From contig NC_015856.1 of NCBI RefSeq assembly GCF_000221045.1, positions 2,114,687-2,178,686 on the forward strand: DNA of 64,000 nt, in the 5' to 3' direction. The notes below the pieces were generated by a model that did no database searches, was not told where the DNA came from, and saw nothing but the letters and a program-made list of their open reading frames with translations. Source of the DNA: Collimonas fungivorans Ter331. GTDB lineage: Bacteria > Pseudomonadota > Gammaproteobacteria > Burkholderiales > Burkholderiaceae_D. Both the position numbers and the translations under genes were made by a program. Positions 60,078 to 64,000 of the stretch are shown one piece after another; the first letter of the stretch is position 1, and each line of letters begins with the position of its first letter.

Positions 60078-61580
60078 ATGAGAAATCATTGCATGCAGTT
60101 GAGGTTGAATGGGCACCGTTCGTTGAGTAGGCATGCCGTAGGTACAATAAATCGCTTTTTAGTGCTTTTGGCGGTTATGGTATTTTTCAGCGTGGGTATG
60201 TTGCCAAAGGCTTCGGCCGCCACAAGTACTTGTGATATTTACGCTACGGGAGGTACGCCGTGCTCTGCGGCCCACAGCACAGTGCGAGCCTTGTTTGGGA
60301 CGTATAACGGCAAGCTGTATCAGGTCAAGCGCGCCTCTGATGGCGCCACCATGGATATTGGCACATTAACAGCCGGCGGTATTGCCAATGCTGCCGCACA
60401 GGATACTTTCTGTGCTGGTTCTGTATGCACCATCGCAACGATCTATGACCAGACCGCAAATGGAAACCACTTGACTGTTGCGCCGGCCGGGGGGAACGGT
60501 AGCGCAGACATCACAGGCAGTGCCACCGCATTGAAGGTGACGATTGGCGGAAAGTCTGCTTATGCGGTCTATATCTCCGCGGGCGTCGGGTATCGGCGTA
60601 ACAACACCACAGGCATTGCAACCGGCAGCGCATCAGAAGGCGTATACATGGTTACCAGTGCTACCCATGTGAATAATGGATGCTGCTTTGATTATGGTAA
60701 TGCCGAAACAAATAACAATGATACTGGCAATGGGCACATGAATGCGGTCTACTTTGGCACTCTGTGCTGGTTCGCATGTACCGGATCTGGCCCCTGGGTC
60801 ATGGCAGACCTTGAGAATGGTCTGTTCCTGGGTGGCAACGGAAGCAATACGAATAATACTGGCCGCAATACCACTTTTGTCACGGCCATGATTAAACAAG
60901 ACGCCACGACATATTCCATCAGGGATGGCGATGCCCAAACTGGCGCGTTAAAAACCGATTATGCGGGACCGCTACCTACTACGTCAGGGTATGTGCCTTT
61001 CCACAAAGAAGGTGCCATTATTTTGGGTATTGGCGGCGATAACAGCAAGGGGGCAGTCGGTAATTTCTATGAAGGCGCAATGACAGCAGGCAAGCCTTCT
61101 GATACCACCGAAAATGCCGTGCAGGCCAATATCGTTGCAGCGGGTTACAGCGGAAACGCCCTGAGTTCTTATAAAAAACTCGTCAACCAAAACAGCAGCA
61201 AGTGCGTGGACGTTCAGCAACCCAACACCAGTGCGGGTAGCAATGTCGACCTCTACGGGTGCAATGGATTTGCCTGGCAGAATTGGCAAATGGTGGACTT
61301 GGGTAACGGATACTCTAGTATTTATAGCGAGAACAGTGGCATGTGCCTGGATGTCAGCGGATCTTCCACAGCCAATGGCGGCAACGTGATCCAAAATACC
61401 TGCGGCAGTAGCACCAGTCAGCAATGGCAGGTAACAACGACCACCGCTCCCTGGTTCCGCCTGACCTCGCGCAATAGCGGAAAAGTGTTGGATGTTGCCA
61501 ACTGCGGCACGGCCGACACCACCAATATCCAGCAATGGGACTGGCTCAATAATGCTTGCCAACAATGGAAGTTGCAATAA
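60078..61580 (+). CDS. Secreted GH54 alpha-L-arabinofuranosidase with ricin-type (CBM13) lectin domain
   Basis: 500 aa from ATG 60078, which has a GGAG site 6 bp upstream; ATG 60066 is rejected for lack of one. The signal peptide ends PKASAA. The catalytic GH54 domain (to about 360) starts CDIYATGGTPCSAAHSTVRAL, with TIYDQTANGNHL. Both catalytic residues of fungal AbfB can be placed: nucleophile Glu in DYGNAET (residue 210) and acid/base Asp in GIGGDNS (residue 321). The C-terminal 130 residues are a ricin-B lectin repeat (NSSKCVDVQQPN, QxW triplets) instead of the fungal CBM42. Probably releases arabinose from plant or fungal-cell-wall polysaccharide. Confidence 0.9.
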   Translation: MRNHCMQLRLNGHRSLSRHAVGTINRFLVLLAVMVFFSVGMLPKASAATSTCDIYATGGTPCSAAHSTVRALFGTYNGKLYQVKRASDGATMDIGTLTAGGIANAAAQDTFCAGSVCTIATIYDQTANGNHLTVAPAGGNGSADITGSATALKVTIGGKSAYAVYISAGVGYRRNNTTGIATGSASEGVYMVTSATHVNNGCCFDYGNAETNNNDTGNGHMNAVYFGTLCWFACTGSGPWVMADLENGLFLGGNGSNTNNTGRNTTFVTAMIKQDATTYSIRDGDAQTGALKTDYAGPLPTTSGYVPFHKEGAIILGIGGDNSKGAVGNFYEGAMTAGKPSDTTENAVQANIVAAGYSGNALSSYKKLVNQNSSKCVDVQQPNTSAGSNVDLYGCNGFAWQNWQMVDLGNGYSSIYSENSGMCLDVSGSSTANGGNVIQNTCGSSTSQQWQVTTTTAPWFRLTSRNSGKVLDVANCGTADTTNIQQWDWLNNACQQWKLQ

Positions 61581-61635
61581 CTATTCTTTTATGAAGAATG
61601 GATTCGACTAATATCCGGTTGAACTAAGCCAGGAT

Positions 61636-61674
61636 GCGGTGGCTGGTCCTCATGGGCCGCCACCGCTTTTTATT
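61636..61674 (+). terminator. Rho-independent terminator of the arabinofuranosidase gene
   Basis: 8-bp GC stem (61636-61643 with 61659-61666) and T-rich tail TTTTTATT, 56 bp after the stop. Confidence 0.8.
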
Positions 61675-61701
61675 GACCCTCCGATCCCGTTTCGCCAGGT
61701 T

Positions 61702-62220
61702 TCAGCAGCCGTACGCCTTGCGTCCGTTAAGCCACTGGTAACGTCCGCCGCGCGGCCCGGTATGGCAAGTTGCGTCTTGCGAGGTGCGGCGCCGGAACTG
61801 CCAGGGCGCCACCGGATGCGGGGCGGACCATAATCCTCTCCTGCTGTTGCGCGCCATTGTTTCAAGTACCTTCAATGCGCTGTCGTTGCGTGCAGAAGCC
61901 CAGGCCATGCCGCGCTCCACCTGCGTCCGTCCCGCATCGATGCCATTGCAGCGCACCGTGGCGACCGTGCGGCCGAAGCGATCGATGGCGATTGCGTCGT
62001 ACTGCGCATCCTTGCCGGAGCATAGCTGGCGCAGCGATTGCCCGGCCTGGCGGCCGAACGCCTGTTTTATTTCCGGGGCATCGATGCCGGCCAGGCGCAG
62101 CTTGAGCCGGCTTCGTCCGACCTGCACAGTCATGCTGTCGCCGTCGGCCACGCTGATGACCCTGTATGCGTGCGCCGCCAGCGGCGCGACCAGCAAAAAA
62201 ACGGCAAGCAATATTCTCAT
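61702..62220 (-). CDS. Secreted thermonuclease-like (SNase) protein
   Basis: 172 aa. The signal peptide ends AAHAY; the mature start YRVISVADGDSMTVQV is the SNase OB-fold entry with the Ca-binding Asp, followed by KLRLAGIDAPEIKQAFG (Arg and Asp of the active site) and FGRTVATVRCNG. The third catalytic Arg can be placed in the RRGLW segment region (ARNSRRGLWS). The C-terminal tail has two cysteines. Probably an extracytoplasmic, Ca-dependent nuclease. Confidence 0.88.
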   Translation of the reverse strand: MRILLAVFLLVAPLAAHAYRVISVADGDSMTVQVGRSRLKLRLAGIDAPEIKQAFGRQAGQSLRQLCSGKDAQYDAIAIDRFGRTVATVRCNGIDAGRTQVERGMAWASARNDSALKVLETMARNSRRGLWSAPHPVAPWQFRRRTSQDATCHTGPRGGRYQWLNGRKAYGC

Positions 62221-62285
62221 TTACACTGAAGCATGGGAAACAGGAGTGACACACGACTGATCCGACAGTTTACAGAGGAACGGCA

Positions 62286-62975
62286 ATGAAAAATATAAGA
62301 GGCATCGTATTCGATCTCTACGGCACGCTATACGATGTGCATTCGGTGGCGGCAGCCTGCAACGCCTTTCATCCGGGCCGGGGGCGCGAGATCAGCGTGG
62401 TCTGGCGGCAGAAGCAGCTTGAATACACCTGGTTGCGCAGCCTGATGGGCGACTATGCCGATTTCGAGCAGCTTACCCGCGAAGCCCTGGTGTTTACCTC
62501 CGGACAGCTGCAGCTGTCGCTTGACGATGCGGCGCTTTCAGCGCTTTGCGCGGAATATCTCAGGATTGCGCCGTACCCGGAAGTGCCGGCGGCGCTGGCC
62601 AGGCTGCAGGCAATCGGGTTGCCGCTGGCGATCCTGTCCAACGGTTCGGCCAATTCAATCCGCAGCGTGGTGACGGCGTCCGGGCTGGAGCAGCGCTTCG
62701 CGCACCTGATCAGTGCCGATAGCGTGCGCATCTTCAAGCCGCACGACAAGGTCTACCAGCTGGCCGAACAGCAGATGCACTGCGATCGTTCGGAACTGCT
62801 GTTCGTCTCCTCAAATGCATGGGATGCCTCCGGCGCGCGGCATTTCGGTTATCCGGTCTGCTGGATCAACCGGATCGGCAACACGTTTGACGAGTTGGGG
62901 CAATCGCCTGACCATATCGTGCAGGGACTGGACCAGCTGGCGGACTGGCTGCAAACGCGGCAGCCTGCTGCTTGA
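62286..62975 (+). CDS. Haloacid dehalogenase type II-like hydrolase
   Basis: 229 aa, HAD superfamily, cytoplasmic. Motif I is IVFDLYGTLYDVHS (Asp nucleophile; the L-2-haloacid dehalogenases have DAYGT or DLYGT), motif II LSNGSANSI, motif III Lys in IFKPHDKVYQLA, motif IV SSNAWDASGARHFGYPVCWINR. The SSNAWDASGA segment and the Asn/Arg positions favour type II dehalogenase (hydrolysis of (S)-2-haloacids) over a phosphatase. The natural substrate is unknown. Confidence 0.88.
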   Translation: MKNIRGIVFDLYGTLYDVHSVAAACNAFHPGRGREISVVWRQKQLEYTWLRSLMGDYADFEQLTREALVFTSGQLQLSLDDAALSALCAEYLRIAPYPEVPAALARLQAIGLPLAILSNGSANSIRSVVTASGLEQRFAHLISADSVRIFKPHDKVYQLAEQQMHCDRSELLFVSSNAWDASGARHFGYPVCWINRIGNTFDELGQSPDHIVQGLDQLADWLQTRQPAA

Positions 62976-62993
62976 CCGCATCCAGTCCAAGAT

Positions 62994-64000
62994 TCAGCTC
63001 AACAGGCGCTCACGCTTCTGTTCTTCGTCGAAAAACAGCCGCGACGGTTTGATCAGGTCGCTGCGGCTGATGATGCCGACCAGGCGCCGGCTTTGCAGGT
63101 CGCTGACCACCGGCAGCCGCTCCAGATGATGGGTCGCCATGCGCGCGGCCACGATGCGGCAGGTTTCCGACGGCAGTGCGACCAGGGCCGCCGATTGTTC
63201 CAGGTAGGCGGGATTGAACAAGGTCGTCAAGGCATTGCTGCCGTCGGCTTGCGGGCTGAAGCTGCTGCGTTCGACCATGCCCATCAACCCCTGGTTGATG
63301 TCGACCACCGGGTAGCAGCGGTGCACTTGCTGTGCGCCGAAATGGCGCTCCAGCGTTTCAGCGATGGTGAGGCTGGCAGGAATCGCGGTTACCGCATGCG
63401 TCATCACTTCATCCACATGCTGTCGTTCCAGCGGATCGACGCCGTATTCGCGATAGATGTGGTAACCGCGCCGGGCGATCTTTTCGGTCATGATCGAGCG
63501 TCGCATGGTCAGCACGGTAACACCGTAGGCGACGCCGGTGGTGAGCAGCAGCGGCAGCAGGGCATTGGTGTCGTGGGTCAGGCCGAAGGCGAACACGGCG
63601 GCGGTGAGCGGCGCGCCCAGCACGCCGGCCAGCACCGCCGCCATGCACACCAGCGGCCACAAATGCACATCGCCGCCCGGCAGCCAAGGCGCCAGCACCG
63701 TGCCGAGACCGGCGCCGATGATCAGCAGCGGCGCCAGCACGCCGCCGGAAGTGCCGGAACCGAGCGCAATCACCCAGATCACGGCTTTCACCAGCAGCAG
63801 GCTCAGCGCCAGCTGCAAGGCCAGGTTGCCGTTGAGCAGGTCGCCGATCACATCGTAGCCGACGCCCAGCGCCCGCGGCTCGAAATAACCGCCTATGCCG
63901 ACCGCGATGCCGCCCAGCGCCGGCCACCACATCCAGTGCAGCGGCAGTTTGCCGAACAGGTCTTCGACCCGGTACAAGGCAGTCGACATCAGCGCCGACA
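62994..64000 (-). CDS. ClC-type chloride channel/transporter with CBS domains, 3' part
   Basis: Only the C-terminal 335 codons lie in the window; the start is beyond 64000. The membrane part shows the ClC helix-N/O region and the selectivity motif GSGTSGGVLAPLLIIGAGLG, followed by a pair of CBS domains (VDEVMTHAVTAIPASLTIAETL and RLPVVSDLQSRRLVGIISRSDLI) typical of the C-terminal regulatory region. Whether it is a channel or a Cl-/H+ antiporter cannot be settled, because the gating-Glu region is partly outside. Confidence 0.9.
   Translation of the reverse strand, partial: SALMSTALYRVEDLFGKLPLHWMWWPALGGIAVGIGGYFEPRALGVGYDVIGDLLNGNLALQLALSLLLVKAVIWVIALGSGTSGGVLAPLLIIGAGLGTVLAPWLPGGDVHLWPLVCMAAVLAGVLGAPLTAAVFAFGLTHDTNALLPLLLTTGVAYGVTVLTMRRSIMTEKIARRGYHIYREYGVDPLERQHVDEVMTHAVTAIPASLTIAETLERHFGAQQVHRCYPVVDINQGLMGMVERSSFSPQADGSNALTTLFNPAYLEQSAALVALPSETCRIVAARMATHHLERLPVVSDLQSRRLVGIISRSDLIKPSRLFFDEEQKRERLLS

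Overview
The window is chromosomal DNA of a GC-rich betaproteobacterium. The order of the core genes (mfd / ispD-ispF / envZ-ompR; ygfZ / mltG-tmk-holB-pilZ) and the protein style fit Burkholderiales, most likely family Oxalobacteraceae, a soil Collimonas- or Janthinobacterium-like organism. That placement is inference from gene content; no 16S rRNA gene is present.

Left part (1-36 kb), mostly core genome: mfd (5' part) diverges from the isoprenoid genes ispD-ispF; envZ-ompR follows, convergent to ispF with a perfect inverted repeat between them; then a small secreted basic protein, tRNA-Arg(ACG), and a Fur-box-preceded ferrous-iron uptake operon ftrABCD. After this come a bile-acid/sodium-symporter-like carrier, a Tas-type aldo-keto reductase, an MFS exporter, an orphan family-5 solute-binding protein, a cold-shock gene, and a complete branched-chain amino-acid ABC operon whose LivM and LivG are fused. 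A FeeM-like acyltransferase precedes a membrane GGDEF/EAL protein. A run of small metabolic genes follows (ArgO-like exporter, Dabb protein, thioesterase, GNAT, unusual CoA-transferase, NRDE, DUF4936-like, ygfZ), then mltG-tmk-holB-pilZ, a PAT-like acetyltransferase, rdgB-hemW and tRNA-Ser(TGA).

Middle part (36.2-59 kb), accessory, visibly AT-richer with less biased codons: a six-PAS orphan histidine kinase, about 1 kb without a convincing gene, then an 18-kb type I secretion locus. The locus has two glycosyltransferases, a 51-residue small protein, a sugar-nucleotide epimerase, an HlyB-like transporter with an inactive C39-like domain, an exported 293-aa protein of unknown function, a giant 2795-aa RTX protein, an HlyD-type adaptor and a TolC-type channel. 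Four ATGA stop/start overlaps show tight translational coupling. The locus ends in a stretch with relics of IS66-like and IS21-like transposases. I read it as a complete export system for one giant calcium-binding surface or secreted protein, with linked glycosylation genes of untested role.

Right part (59-64 kb): an exported hypothetical protein, a secreted GH54 alpha-L-arabinofuranosidase with a ricin-type lectin domain, a secreted thermonuclease-like protein, a haloacid-dehalogenase-like hydrolase and the 3' part of a ClC chloride channel gene with CBS domains.
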